A stretch of 64,000 nucleotides of DNA from RPQJ01 sp963748985 (GTDB lineage Bacteria > Pseudomonadota > Gammaproteobacteria > Steroidobacterales > Steroidobacteraceae). This document shows positions 24,595-32,559 of this stretch, piece by piece. Under the pieces are notes generated by a model, which had not been told where the DNA came from, made no database searches, and saw nothing but the letters and a program-made list of their open reading frames with translations. A program made the position numbers and the translations under genes. Numbering within the stretch: position 1 is the stretch's first letter; each line of letters starts with the position of its first letter. Location: NCBI GenBank assembly GCA_963748985.1, contig CAVVKQ010000020.1, forward strand, positions 1-64,000. The letters are read 5' to 3'.

Positions 24595-26583
24595 TCAGAG
24601 CAGGCCGGCGGCAACCTGGGCCACGTTGGCCGCGGTGAAGCCGAAGTGCTCGAAGAGTTTCTTGGCCGGTGCCGAGGCGCCGAATGTATCCATGCCGACG
24701 ACGGCACCGTCGAGACCGACGTAGCGCCACCAGGTTTCCCTGGAACCGGCCTCGATGGCCACGCGCTTCGTGCCGGCCGGCAGCACGGTGGCACGATAGG
24801 CCGCATCCTGCGCGTCGAACAGGCTCGTGCTCGGCATCGAGACGACGCGCACGCGACGGCCCTGCGCCGTGAGCAGCTTCGCCGCCTCGACGGCAAGTGC
24901 GACCTCGGAACCCGTCGCAATCAGCACGAGTTCCGGCGCGCCTGCGCTGTCGATCAGCACGTAACCGCCGCGCGCGATTGCGGCGACCTGCGCCGGCGTG
25001 CGCGGCATCGGCGGCAGCGCCTGGCGCGTAAGGATCAGGCTCGTCGGCCCCGTCACGTGGTCGATCGAATCACCCCAGGCGACGGCTGTCTCGACGGTAT
25101 CGCACGGACGCCAGACCCGCATGTTGGGAATCAGGCGCAGACTGGCCACGTGCTCGACGGGCTGGTGCGTCGGGCCGTCCTCGCCGAGGCCGATCGAGTC
25201 GTGCGTGAACACGAGCACGACGCGCTGCTGCATCAGCGCCGACATGCGCGCTGCGTTGCGCGCGTAGTCGGAGAACACGAGGAACGTGCCGCCGTACGGA
25301 ATGAAGCCGCCGTGCAGCGCAATGCCGTTCATGATCGCGCACATGCCGAATTCGCGCACGCCGTAGTGAATGTAGTTGCCACCGTCGGCCGGATCGCCGA
25401 CCGCCTTCGACAGCTTGTGGTTGGTGTTGTTGGAACCCGTGAGGTCGGCCGAGCCGCCGAGCATCTCTGGAATTGCGGCACCCAGGACGTTCAGCACCTG
25501 CTGCGACGAGGAGCGGGTGGCGATCGCCGCAGGCTTCTCGATCTGGGCAGCAATGAACTCCTGCAACTTGCCGCGCCAGTCGGCTGGCGTGTCACCGCGC
25601 TGACGACGCTCGAATTCAGCCGCGAGCTCCGGATGGGCCGCACGATAGGCCGCGAACCGCCGTTGCCAGGCCTTCTCGACCGCGGCGCCCTTCGCCCTGG
25701 CGTCCCAGCCCGCACGGATGTCGTCCGGCACGACAAATGGCGCCGCGGTCCAGCCGAGCTCCGCGCGCGTTGCGGCAATCTCGGCATCGCCAAGCGGCGC
25801 GCCGTGCGTGGCTTCGGTGCCCTGCTTGTTGGGTGAACCCCAGCCGATGACGGTCTTGCAGCAGATCAGCGACGGACGCGGATCCGCTTTTGCCGCCTGG
25901 ATGGCGGCTTCGATCGCGGCGGCATCGTGGCCGTCAACCTTCGGCACGACATGCCAGCCGTACGCTTCGAATCGCTTCGGCGTGTCGTCGGTGAACCAGC
26001 CGTGCACTTCACCATCGATGGAGATGCCGTTGTCGTCGTAGAAACACACGAGCTTGCCGAGCTTGAGCGTGCCGGCCAGCGAACAGACTTCGTGCGACAC
26101 GCCTTCCATCAGGCAGCCGTCGCCGAGGAACACGTAGGTGTGATGGTCGACGATCTCGTGCCCCGGCCGGTTGCAGGCGGCTGCCAGCAGTTTTTCGGCG
26201 AGCGCCATGCCTACGGCATTGGCGAGGCCCTGGCCGAGCGGGCCGGTCGTGGTCTCGATGCCGAGGTGACGATCGACCTCCGGGTGGCCCGCCGTGTGCG
26301 AGCCGAACTGCCGGAAGTTCGCGAGGTCGTCGATCGCGAGCGGGTAGCCCGTCAGGTGCAGGACCGAATACAGCAGCATCGAACCGTGCCCGTTCGACAG
26401 CACGAAGCGGTCGCGGTCGGCCCACTCGGGGTTGCCCGGGTTGTGCTTGAGGTGGTCCGTCCACAGGACCTGCGCGATGTCTGCCATGCCCATGGGCATG
26501 CCGGGATGGCCGGAATTGGCCTTCTGGACCGCATCCATGCTCAACGCACGGATGGCGTTGGCGAACTGCCGGCGTGTGGGCAT
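24595..26583 (-). CDS. tkt: Transketolase
   Basis: A 662-residue thiamine-diphosphate enzyme of the non-oxidative pentose phosphate pathway. The N-terminal half shows KANSGHPGMPMGMADIAQVLW and the ThDP-binding GDGCLMEGVSHE...; the middle domain shows HDSIGLGEDGPTHQPVEH, containing the usual Glu and His. The ATG at 26583 is preferred to one at 26610 because GAGGG lies about 8 bases upstream and the protein then starts MPTRRQFANAIRALS as expected. It is the first gene of the tkt-gap-pgk-pyk operon and divergent from metK. Confidence 0.95.
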   Translation of the reverse strand: MPTRRQFANAIRALSMDAVQKANSGHPGMPMGMADIAQVLWTDHLKHNPGNPEWADRDRFVLSNGHGSMLLYSVLHLTGYPLAIDDLANFRQFGSHTAGHPEVDRHLGIETTTGPLGQGLANAVGMALAEKLLAAACNRPGHEIVDHHTYVFLGDGCLMEGVSHEVCSLAGTLKLGKLVCFYDDNGISIDGEVHGWFTDDTPKRFEAYGWHVVPKVDGHDAAAIEAAIQAAKADPRPSLICCKTVIGWGSPNKQGTEATHGAPLGDAEIAATRAELGWTAAPFVVPDDIRAGWDARAKGAAVEKAWQRRFAAYRAAHPELAAEFERRQRGDTPADWRGKLQEFIAAQIEKPAAIATRSSSQQVLNVLGAAIPEMLGGSADLTGSNNTNHKLSKAVGDPADGGNYIHYGVREFGMCAIMNGIALHGGFIPYGGTFLVFSDYARNAARMSALMQQRVVLVFTHDSIGLGEDGPTHQPVEHVASLRLIPNMRVWRPCDTVETAVAWGDSIDHVTGPTSLILTRQALPPMPRTPAQVAAIARGGYVLIDSAGAPELVLIATGSEVALAVEAAKLLTAQGRRVRVVSMPSTSLFDAQDAAYRATVLPAGTKRVAIEAGSRETWWRYVGLDGAVVGMDTFGASAPAKKLFEHFGFTAANVAQVAAGLL

Positions 26584-26735
26584 CGTGAACCCTCGTGGAA
26601 ATCCCGTCATTTTAACGTCCGGGCAGGGGTCGGGTCACACGAAATCTGCCGAGATGTGGGGTCCCCGGGACTGCGTAAGACCGGGCTTGACATCACGCCC
26701 GATGGAAAGGGCGTCAGGGACAATCCGACTCGCTC

Positions 26736-26741
26736 TATAAT
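26736..26741 (+). promoter_or_regulatory. Candidate -10 box for metK
   Basis: A perfect TATAAT lies 31-36 bases upstream of the metK ATG. A TTGACA occurs at 26687-26692 but is about 43 bases away, too far to be its -35 partner; only poor matches lie at the right distance. No SAM riboswitch is recognisable in the leader, which is short. Confidence 0.45.
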
Positions 26742-26771
26742 TCATGGCTGTTTGCCCTGGGAAGTTCACTC

Positions 26772-27998
26772 ATGTCGACCGGTTATCTGTTCACGTCCGA
26801 ATCCGTCTCCGAGGGCCACCCGGACAAGGTCGCCGACCAGATTTCGGACGCGGTGCTCGATGCCATGATTTCGCAGGACAAGCGCTCGCGCGTGGCCTGC
26901 GAAACGCTGGTCAAGACCGGCGTTGCGATCGTGGCCGGTGAAGTCACGACGGAAGCCTGGGTGGACCTCGAAGACCTCGTCCGCGGCGTCATCACCGACA
27001 TCGGCTACACCTCGTCGCACGTCGGTTTCGACGGCCGCACCTGCGGCGTGCTGAACATCATCGGCAAGCAGTCGCCCGACATCGCGATGGGCGTCGACCG
27101 CAGCAATCCCGAAGAACAGGGTGCCGGCGACCAGGGCCTCATGTTCGGCTATGCCAGCAACGAGACGCCGAGCCTGATGCCGGCGCCGATCTGCTACGCG
27201 CACAAGCTCGTCGAGCGCCAGGCCGAAGTCCGCAAGAACAACCTGCTGCCGTGGCTGCGCCCGGACGCGAAGTCCCAGGTCACCTGCCGCTATGAAGACG
27301 GCAAGGTCACCGGGCTCGACGCCGTGGTGCTCTCCACCCAGCACGACCCCGACGTGAAGCTCGATGACCTGCGCGAAGCCGTGATGGAACTCGTGATCAA
27401 GCACGTGCTGCCGAAGGAGTGGCTGGGCAAGGACACCAGGTTCCACATCAACCCGACGGGCAACTTCGTCATCGGCGGCCCGGTCGGCGACTGCGGCCTC
27501 ACCGGCCGCAAGATCATCGTCGACAGCTACGGCGGCATGGCCCGCCACGGCGGCGGCGCGTTCTCCGGCAAGGATCCGTCCAAGGTGGACCGTTCTGCCG
27601 CCTACGCGGCACGTTACGTTGCCAAGAACCTGGTGGCCGCCGGCCTGGCCGACCGCTGCGAAATCCAGGTGTCCTATGCAATCGGCGTGGCCGAACCGAC
27701 CTCGATCACGGTCGACACGTTCGGGACCGGCAAGGTGAGCCAGGACCGTCTCGAGCAGCTGGTGCGCGCGCACTTCGACCTGCGCCCGTACGGCATCATC
27801 AAGATGCTCGATCTCGTCCACCCGATGTACCGTGCGACCGCTTCGTACGGCCATTTTGGCCGTGACCCGGTGCACATGACGTACAAGTGGAAGGAAAACA
27901 TCGCGGGCAGGCGCGTCGAAAAGAGCGAGGCGTTTACCGCCTTCACCTGGGAAAAGACGGACCAGGCGGAAGCGCTCCGCAAGGACGCGGGCCTCTGA
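26772..27998 (+). CDS. metK: S-adenosylmethionine synthetase MetK
   Basis: A 408-residue enzyme that makes SAM from methionine and ATP. It has the ATP-binding GHPDKVADQISDA region, the GAGDQGLMFGYA signature and the second signature GGGAFSGKDPSKVDRSAAY. The start fits the family (MSTGYLFTSESVSEGHPDK). It lies immediately upstream of the SAH-riboswitch/ahcY unit, so the making of SAM and the clearing of its by-product are encoded together, though a repeat block separates the transcription units. Confidence 0.97.
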   Translation: MSTGYLFTSESVSEGHPDKVADQISDAVLDAMISQDKRSRVACETLVKTGVAIVAGEVTTEAWVDLEDLVRGVITDIGYTSSHVGFDGRTCGVLNIIGKQSPDIAMGVDRSNPEEQGAGDQGLMFGYASNETPSLMPAPICYAHKLVERQAEVRKNNLLPWLRPDAKSQVTCRYEDGKVTGLDAVVLSTQHDPDVKLDDLREAVMELVIKHVLPKEWLGKDTRFHINPTGNFVIGGPVGDCGLTGRKIIVDSYGGMARHGGGAFSGKDPSKVDRSAAYAARYVAKNLVAAGLADRCEIQVSYAIGVAEPTSITVDTFGTGKVSQDRLEQLVRAHFDLRPYGIIKMLDLVHPMYRATASYGHFGRDPVHMTYKWKENIAGRRVEKSEAFTAFTWEKTDQAEALRKDAGL

Positions 27999-28028
27999 CG
28001 CAGGCCCTCTGACGAGGCCCGCTAGAGA

Positions 28029-28174
28029 GGGCTAGGGGTTAGGGGTTAGGGGTTAGTCGGAAGATCGCCGCAGACCGACACTTCAGCGCCCCCTCTAGCA
28101 GGTCCTGAGCCCATCTTTCAGCCTTCAGCAGCACCTCCGACTAACCCCCATCCCCTAACCCCTACCCCCTTTTA
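28029..28174. repeat. Inverted pair of G-rich heptad repeats between metK and ahcY
   Basis: The left arm (28029-28061) is three to four GGGGTTA units ending GTCGGA; the right arm (28136-28174) starts TCCGAC and continues as TAACCCCC/ATCCCC/TAACCCC units. The 74-bp interval is not similar to the intervals of the other pairs, except that a GCTAGAGAGGG/CCCTCTAGC inverted repeat is nested across the left arm and interval. It lies about 30 bp after the metK stop and ends about 30 bp before the SAH aptamer. Confidence 0.8.
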
Positions 28175-28205
28175 GCTCCTGGGACAGCTGTGTATCATCG
28201 CGGCC

Positions 28206-28310
28206 CCGCCTGAGGAGCGCTGCAACGGACCGTCTGTCCGCCAGGCTCAGGCATTGGGTTTACCCAACCGCGCTCGCTGAACCACGTGGTGTCGTTCAGG
28301 CGAGCGAGCA
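28206..28310 (+). promoter_or_regulatory. SAH riboswitch (ahcY leader)
   Basis: The leader matches the SAH aptamer. GCCTGAG (28208-28214) pairs with CTCAGGC (28246-28252); between them lie the conserved GGAGCGCTGCAACGG and a CGGAC/GTCCG hairpin, then CCAGGCTC. A TTGGG/CCCAA hairpin (28254-28267) and AACCGCGCTC follow, and GAGCGC (28215-28220) can form the pseudoknot with GCGCTC (28270-28275). An alternative stem, 28271-28282 with about 28294-28306, competes for the same GCGCTC strand and is a plausible expression platform. In this class SAH binding turns ahcY on. The aptamer is visible directly; the switching mechanism is inferred. Confidence 0.9.
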
Positions 28311-28372
28311 AAAGCGAATCCCTCCTCGCCGCCCGTCCGAATCGCCACGGTCCAACGAGAGAGGATCGTCCG

Positions 28373-29794
28373 ATGAATGCTGCCGTGATTTCCCCGAAAC
28401 CGGGCCAGGACTACGTCGTGGCCGACCTTGCGCTCGCCGACTGGGGCCGCAAGGAAACGGCCATCGCCGAAAGCGAGATGCCGGGCCTGATGGCCATCCG
28501 CAAGGAGTTCGCCAGGGAGCAACCGCTCAAAGGCGCGCGCATTGCCGGCTCGCTGCACATGACCATCCAGACCGCGATGCTGATCGACACGCTGAAGGCG
28601 CTCGGCGCCGACGTGCGCTGGGCATCGTGCAACATTTACTCCACCCAGGACCACGCCGCTGCGTATGTGGCAGCGACGGGCACGCCGGTCTTCGCCTACA
28701 AGGGCGAGACGCTGGACGACTACTGGGAATACACCCACCGCATCTTCGAATGGCCGAACGGCCAGCACGCCAACATGATCCTCGACGACGGCGGCGACGC
28801 GACGCTGTTGCTCCTGCTTGGCACGAAGGCCGAAAAGGACCTGTCGCTGATCTCGAAGCCGACGAACGAAGAAGAAGTCTCGCTGTACAACTCGATCCGC
28901 AAGCGCCTCGAGTCGAGCCCTGGCTGGTATTCGAAGCGCCTCGCGCAGATCCAGGGCGTGACCGAAGAAACGACGACGGGCGTCAAGCGCCTTTACGGGT
29001 TCGCCAGGAAGGGCGAACTGCCGTTCCCTGCAATCAACGTCAACGACTCGGTCACCAAGTCGAAGTTCGACAACCTCTACGGCTGCCGTGAGTCGCTGGT
29101 AGACGCGATCAAGCGCGCCACGGACGTGATGATTGCGGGCAAGGTCGCGGTCGTTGCGGGTTACGGCGACGTCGGCAAGGGCTCGGCGGAATCGCTGCGC
29201 GCCCTGTCGGCCCAGGTGTGGATCACGGAGATCGACCCGATCTGCGCGCTGCAGGCGGCGATGGAAGGCTACCGCGTCGTGACGATGGACGAAGCCTGCG
29301 ACAAGGCCGACATCTTCGTGACCGCCACCGGCAACGTGAACGTGATCAACCACGAGCACATGAAGCGGATGAAGAACCAGGCCATCGTCTGCAACATCGG
29401 CCACTTCGACAGCGAGATCGAGATCGCCGCGCTGAAGCAGTACACCTGGGAAAGCATCAAGCCGCAGGTCGATCACGTGGTCTTTCCCGACGGCAAGCGC
29501 CTGATCATCCTGGCGGAAGGCCGGCTCGTGAACCTGGGCTGCGGGACGGGTCACCCGTCGTTCGTGATGTCGAACTCGTTCACGAACCAGGTGCTCGCGC
29601 AGATCGAGCTGTTCAAGCACGGCGCGAAGTACGGCAAGGACGTCTACGTGCTGCCGAAGCACCTCGACGAGAAGGTCGCGCAGTTGCACCTCGAGCGCAT
29701 CGGCGTGCACCTGACGACGCTGACGCCCGAGCAGGCTGCGTACATCGGCGTGTCGCCGCAGGGTCCGTTCAAGACGGATCAGTACCGGTATTGA
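28373..29794 (+). CDS. ahcY: Adenosylhomocysteinase (SAH hydrolase)
   Basis: A 473-residue enzyme that reversibly splits S-adenosylhomocysteine to adenosine and homocysteine, relieving inhibition of methyltransferases. It shows SLHMTIQTAMLIDTL, the NIYSTQDHAAA substrate region, the NAD-binding GYGDVGKGSAESL Rossmann motif and the terminal FKTDQYRY with the NAD-contacting Lys/Tyr. The ATG at 28373 follows AGAGGA and is correct by homology; an in-frame ATG at 28286 lies inside the riboswitch. No metF or metH follows, unlike many ahcY operons. A strong terminator is at 29866-29893. Confidence 0.97.
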   Translation: MNAAVISPKPGQDYVVADLALADWGRKETAIAESEMPGLMAIRKEFAREQPLKGARIAGSLHMTIQTAMLIDTLKALGADVRWASCNIYSTQDHAAAYVAATGTPVFAYKGETLDDYWEYTHRIFEWPNGQHANMILDDGGDATLLLLLGTKAEKDLSLISKPTNEEEVSLYNSIRKRLESSPGWYSKRLAQIQGVTEETTTGVKRLYGFARKGELPFPAINVNDSVTKSKFDNLYGCRESLVDAIKRATDVMIAGKVAVVAGYGDVGKGSAESLRALSAQVWITEIDPICALQAAMEGYRVVTMDEACDKADIFVTATGNVNVINHEHMKRMKNQAIVCNIGHFDSEIEIAALKQYTWESIKPQVDHVVFPDGKRLIILAEGRLVNLGCGTGHPSFVMSNSFTNQVLAQIELFKHGAKYGKDVYVLPKHLDEKVAQLHLERIGVHLTTLTPEQAAYIGVSPQGPFKTDQYRY

Positions 29795-29824
29795 GTAGCC
29801 ACCGTCCCCCGTTCCTGGCCGACA

Positions 29825-29859
29825 AGGGGTTAGGGGTTGGGGGATAGGGGTTAGTCGGA
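29825..29859 (+). repeat. G-rich heptad repeat, left arm of SnoaL-gene pair
   Basis: Tandem GGGGTTA/GGGGATA units ending GTCGGA. The reverse-complement partner begins TCCGAC at 30377, so this pair brackets the whole SnoaL-like gene (29918-30322) plus the ahcY terminator, an interval of about 520 bp in place of the 30-75 bp seen in the other pairs. Confidence 0.8.
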
Positions 29860-29865
29860 ATGAAG

Positions 29866-29893
29866 ACGGCCGCCACGGGGCGGCCGTTTTTTT
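29866..29893 (+). terminator. Rho-independent terminator of ahcY
   Basis: A 9-bp GC stem, ACGGCCGCC with GGCGGCCGT around a 4-base loop (ACGG), is followed by a run of seven T. It is 72 bp after the ahcY stop, in the correct orientation. Confidence 0.92.
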
Positions 29894-29917
29894 GGCCTTG
29901 GTATCGAGTGGCGACGA

Positions 29918-30322
29918 TCAGGCTGTTCCGCCAGCGACCTGCCGCGCGTAGTCCTCCGAGTCGTACCAGCCGCGGGACGCTTTCACCTTCAGGTCGTCAC
30001 CAACGTCCCACTCCTCCCAGCCATGCACGGTAAGGGCATTCGCGGTTTCGGCTGCATGCCCCGTGAAAGTCCACAGGTAGACGACATGAGACCCGGCGCA
30101 GCGGACTCCGTCGCAGGTGAGCTTCATGTCCGGAACATCGGCGAAAAACCCGGCCGCCATCCCGGCGATGCCCGAACGTCCTCGCCACGGCGTGCCGCGA
30201 TTGATCACGATCTCGCCGTCCTCTGCGAAACAGGCGGCCACATTCTGCGGGGAGCCTGAGTTCCACGCGGCCGTGTACTCCTGTGCAAGCTCTTCAATGT
30301 CCTTGCGGTCGTGCGACATCAT
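29918..30322 (-). CDS. SnoaL/NTF2-like domain protein
   Basis: A 134-residue protein with the cystatin-like alpha+beta barrel of the SnoaL/NTF2 family: an N-terminal helix (DIEELAQEYTAAWNSGSPQNVAACFAEDGEI, positions about 6-37), then strands with WRGRSGIAGMAAGFFADVPDM and a W-rich end. Members may be ketosteroid-isomerase-like enzymes or non-catalytic binding domains, so function is not predictable. The start at 30322 (tandem ATGs) has AAGGAG 7 bases upstream. It is alone between two inverted G-rich repeat arms (29825-29859 and 30377-30450), as though carried by them. Confidence 0.8.
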   Translation of the reverse strand: MMSHDRKDIEELAQEYTAAWNSGSPQNVAACFAEDGEIVINRGTPWRGRSGIAGMAAGFFADVPDMKLTCDGVRCAGSHVVYLWTFTGHAAETANALTVHGWEEWDVGDDLKVKASRGWYDSEDYARQVAGGTA

Positions 30323-30376
30323 CTGATTCTCCTTGTGCTCAGTAATCGGAGCCGCAGCATCAGGCAACGACATCAC

Positions 30377-30450
30377 TCCGACTAACCCCTAACCCCTATC
30401 CCCTATCCCCTATCCCCTATCCCCTAATCCCCTATCCCCTATCCCCTGTC
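30377..30450 (-). repeat. G-rich heptad repeat, right arm of SnoaL-gene pair
   Basis: It begins TCCGAC at 30377, then about ten C-rich units TAACCCC/TATCCCC, the longest array in the window. It overlaps the 3' end of the O-methyltransferase gene, whose TAG stop (30432-30434) is part of a repeat unit. The partner arm is at 29825-29859. Confidence 0.8.
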
Positions 30451-31118
30451 CAATATCCCCTCTTCCGCGCCAGCGTCAGCCCATCCCCCAGCGGCAACAG
30501 CGAAAGATCGACGCGCTCGTCCCGGTGCAGAACCTCGTTGAAGTGCCGCAGCGCCACGGTGTCGGCATCGGCAACCTCCGGGTCCGCAACGCGACCGCTC
30601 CAGAGCGTGTTGTCGACCAGCACCAGTCCGCCCTGCCGCAGCAGCACAAGGGTTCGCTCGTAGTACGCCAGGTAGCTGGTCTTGTCGGCGTCGATGAACG
30701 CGAAATCGAACGTGCCGGCCTGGCCTTGCGCCAGCAGCGCATCGAGCGTATCGGTCGCCGGCGCCAGCCGCAGATCGATCTTGTGCTCGACGCCCGCACG
30801 CTTCCAGTACCGGCGCGCCACCGAGGTCCATTCCTCGCTCACGTCGCACGCAACGATGCGGCCGTCGTCGGGCAGCGCGAGCGCCGTTGCGAGCGACGAA
30901 TAGCCGGTAAACACCCCGACCTCGAGGCAGCGTCGGGCACCGATCAGGCGCGCGAGCAGCGCCATGAACTGACCCTGCTCCGGCGAAATCTGCATGGCCC
31001 GCTGCGTCAGCTCCGACGTCTCCTCGCGCAGGGCGAGCAGCAACGGAGGCTCGCGCAGTGAGACGTCGTTCATGTAGTCGTAGAGCGAATCCGTGAGCGT
31101 GATCGAACGGTTCGACAT
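30432..31118 (-). CDS. Class I SAM-dependent O-methyltransferase (CCoAOMT-like)
   Basis: A 228-residue member of the caffeoyl-CoA/catechol O-methyltransferase-like family (Methyltransf_3). The SAM-binding region shows CLEVGVFTGYSSLATALALP, then an acidic loop VACDVSEEW and the divalent-metal FDFAFIDADKTSY (DADK) with a later DNTLWSGRV motif. It is cytosolic. The substrate in bacteria is generally unknown. The last few codons (YWTGDRG and TAG) are read from the G-rich repeat, so the natural C-terminus may have been altered by repeat insertion. Confidence 0.9.
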   Translation of the reverse strand: MSNRSITLTDSLYDYMNDVSLREPPLLLALREETSELTQRAMQISPEQGQFMALLARLIGARRCLEVGVFTGYSSLATALALPDDGRIVACDVSEEWTSVARRYWKRAGVEHKIDLRLAPATDTLDALLAQGQAGTFDFAFIDADKTSYLAYYERTLVLLRQGGLVLVDNTLWSGRVADPEVADADTVALRHFNEVLHRDERVDLSLLPLGDGLTLARKRGYWTGDRG

Positions 31119-31164
31119 GGGGCCTCCTGCACCGCGGATAGATTTGCGATGATGCCTGTCCTAT

Positions 31165-31983
31165 ATGGCTATGACGATGATTCCCGCTCCAGCCCGACCA
31201 CCCGGCTCCGCCCCGAGCGCCCGCCTGGTCCAGTTCACCGACACGCACCTGCTGCGCGATCCGGCGGGCTCGATCCGCGGCGCGCGGACGTTGCCACGGC
31301 TGCAAGCCTGTCTCGCGCACGCGCAGCGTCATTTCTTCCCTGTCGACGCCTTGCTGCTGACGGGCGACGTCGTACACGACGAGTCCGAAGCGTACGGCAC
31401 CATCGACCTGCTGTTCGGCGACCTTGGGGCACCGGTCCTCGTCATTCCTGGAAACCACGACATCCCCGAAGAGTTGCGGCGCCAATTGGGTCACGCGCCA
31501 TTTCAGGTGGGTGGCCAGTGGCGCACGCGCAATGGCTGGCTGCTGCTGCTGCTCGAGTCCTGGTTTGCCGAGTCAGCAGACGGCGAGGGCCGGCTCGGGT
31601 CCGCGCAACTGCAGGAAGTCGAGCGCGCACTGGCTGATCACTCCGACCCGCATGCGCTGGTCGTGCTGCACCACCCGCCCGTGCCCATGGATTCGCCTTC
31701 GCTGGACGAACTGGGCCTGCTCGATGGACCGGCGTTGTCGGCGGCGGTCGAACGGCACCCTAAAGTTCGCGGTGTGTGCTGGGGCCACGCGCACCAGGCA
31801 CTCGATCTCTTCCGCGCAGGCGACGTGCGATTCATGTGCACACCTGCGACGTGCATGCAGTTCAAGCCGCGCAGTGACTTCGCAACGGATGAACGACCGC
31901 CGGGATATCGTGTGATCGACCTGTTCGCGAACGGCTCGATCGCGTCCGAGGTCGTGTGGCTGGAGGGCTACCGCGACGACTGA
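31165..31983 (+). CDS. cpdA: Metallophosphoesterase, probable 3',5'-cAMP phosphodiesterase
   Basis: A 272-residue calcineurin-like phosphoesterase. The dimetal motifs are in order: FTDTHL (D-x-H), LLTGDVVHDE (GD), IPGNHD (GNHD), LHHPPV and CWGHAHQA (GHxH). This arrangement and length fit CpdA, which hydrolyses cyclic AMP. The first ATG at 31165 is used; two further ATGs within the first five codons are alternatives. It is divergent from the O-methyltransferase and converges on crcB with one base between the stops. Confidence 0.83.
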   Translation: MAMTMIPAPARPPGSAPSARLVQFTDTHLLRDPAGSIRGARTLPRLQACLAHAQRHFFPVDALLLTGDVVHDESEAYGTIDLLFGDLGAPVLVIPGNHDIPEELRRQLGHAPFQVGGQWRTRNGWLLLLLESWFAESADGEGRLGSAQLQEVERALADHSDPHALVVLHHPPVPMDSPSLDELGLLDGPALSAAVERHPKVRGVCWGHAHQALDLFRAGDVRFMCTPATCMQFKPRSDFATDERPPGYRVIDLFANGSIASEVVWLEGYRDD

Positions 31984-31984
31984 C

Positions 31985-32419
31985 TCAGCGCAGCATCGAC
32001 GTCACGAGCGCGTACGACAATGCCGCAGCGAGCAGGCACAGCACCAGCGAAGCAACGGCGTATGCACCTGCTGCTCCGATCGAACCGCGTTGCACGAGCT
32101 GCAGCGTTTCCAGCGAGAACGCCGAGAACGTCGTAAAGCCGCCCAGAATCCCGACGATCATGAGCATGCGCAGGTCGTGCCGGAGATGGAGCGGATTCGA
32201 TGGCGCGAACAACGCACCCAGCGCACCGACGGCCAGGCAGCCGAGCACGTTGACGAATAGCGTGCCCCAGGGGAAGCCGTAACCCGCGACGCGTCCTGCG
32301 AGCGTCGATACGAAAAGCCGGCCCGCTCCACCCAGGCCGCTGCCGAGGGCGACCAGCAGGTACCAATGCCACGTGGGTTCGGTCAGGCGAATCTCCCTGC
32401 AGGATCGTGCGACGCGCAT
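31985..32419 (-). CDS. crcB: Fluoride ion channel CrcB/FluC
   Basis: A 144-residue membrane protein of the FluC fluoride-exporter family, which works as a dual-topology dimer. Four transmembrane helices are visible. Signatures are GGAGRLFVS near residue 30, FPWGTLFVNVLGC, and the ILGGFTTFSAFSLE motif containing the Phe-box and Na+-site region. No fluoride riboswitch is recognisable upstream. The first 15 residues are not typical and the true start may lie slightly downstream. Confidence 0.9.
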   Translation of the reverse strand: MRVARSCREIRLTEPTWHWYLLVALGSGLGGAGRLFVSTLAGRVAGYGFPWGTLFVNVLGCLAVGALGALFAPSNPLHLRHDLRMLMIVGILGGFTTFSAFSLETLQLVQRGSIGAAGAYAVASLVLCLLAAALSYALVTSMLR

Positions 32420-32559
32420 CTGCGCGGCCGTCGTGTCCGTGTTTTCGGCAGCAGTTTAAGGCCCGCAGCCGAGCGACGCGAGCGCGCTGCTAAGATACGC
32501 CGCACTCGCCGCCCCGCCCTGTCAGGGGACGGCCATCAACACCGCGGGAGTCCATCGAC

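Noticed and set aside
20859..26583. Several 350-770-codon plus-strand frames opposite the glycolytic operon
   Set aside because: All are antisense to well-supported pyk, pgk, gap and tkt; composition and lack of motifs mark them as chance ORFs.
26640..26771. SAM riboswitch upstream of metK
   Set aside because: The leader lacks the conserved helices of SAM-I, SAM-II or SAM/SAH classes; only a -10 box is apparent.
30377..30450. CRISPR array
   Set aside because: The 7-bp units are contiguous without spacers, and no cas genes are present.
31149..31637. 162-codon frame overlapping the cAMP phosphodiesterase
   Set aside because: Out-of-frame with a protein that has all five metallophosphoesterase motifs; Arg/Pro-rich shadow.
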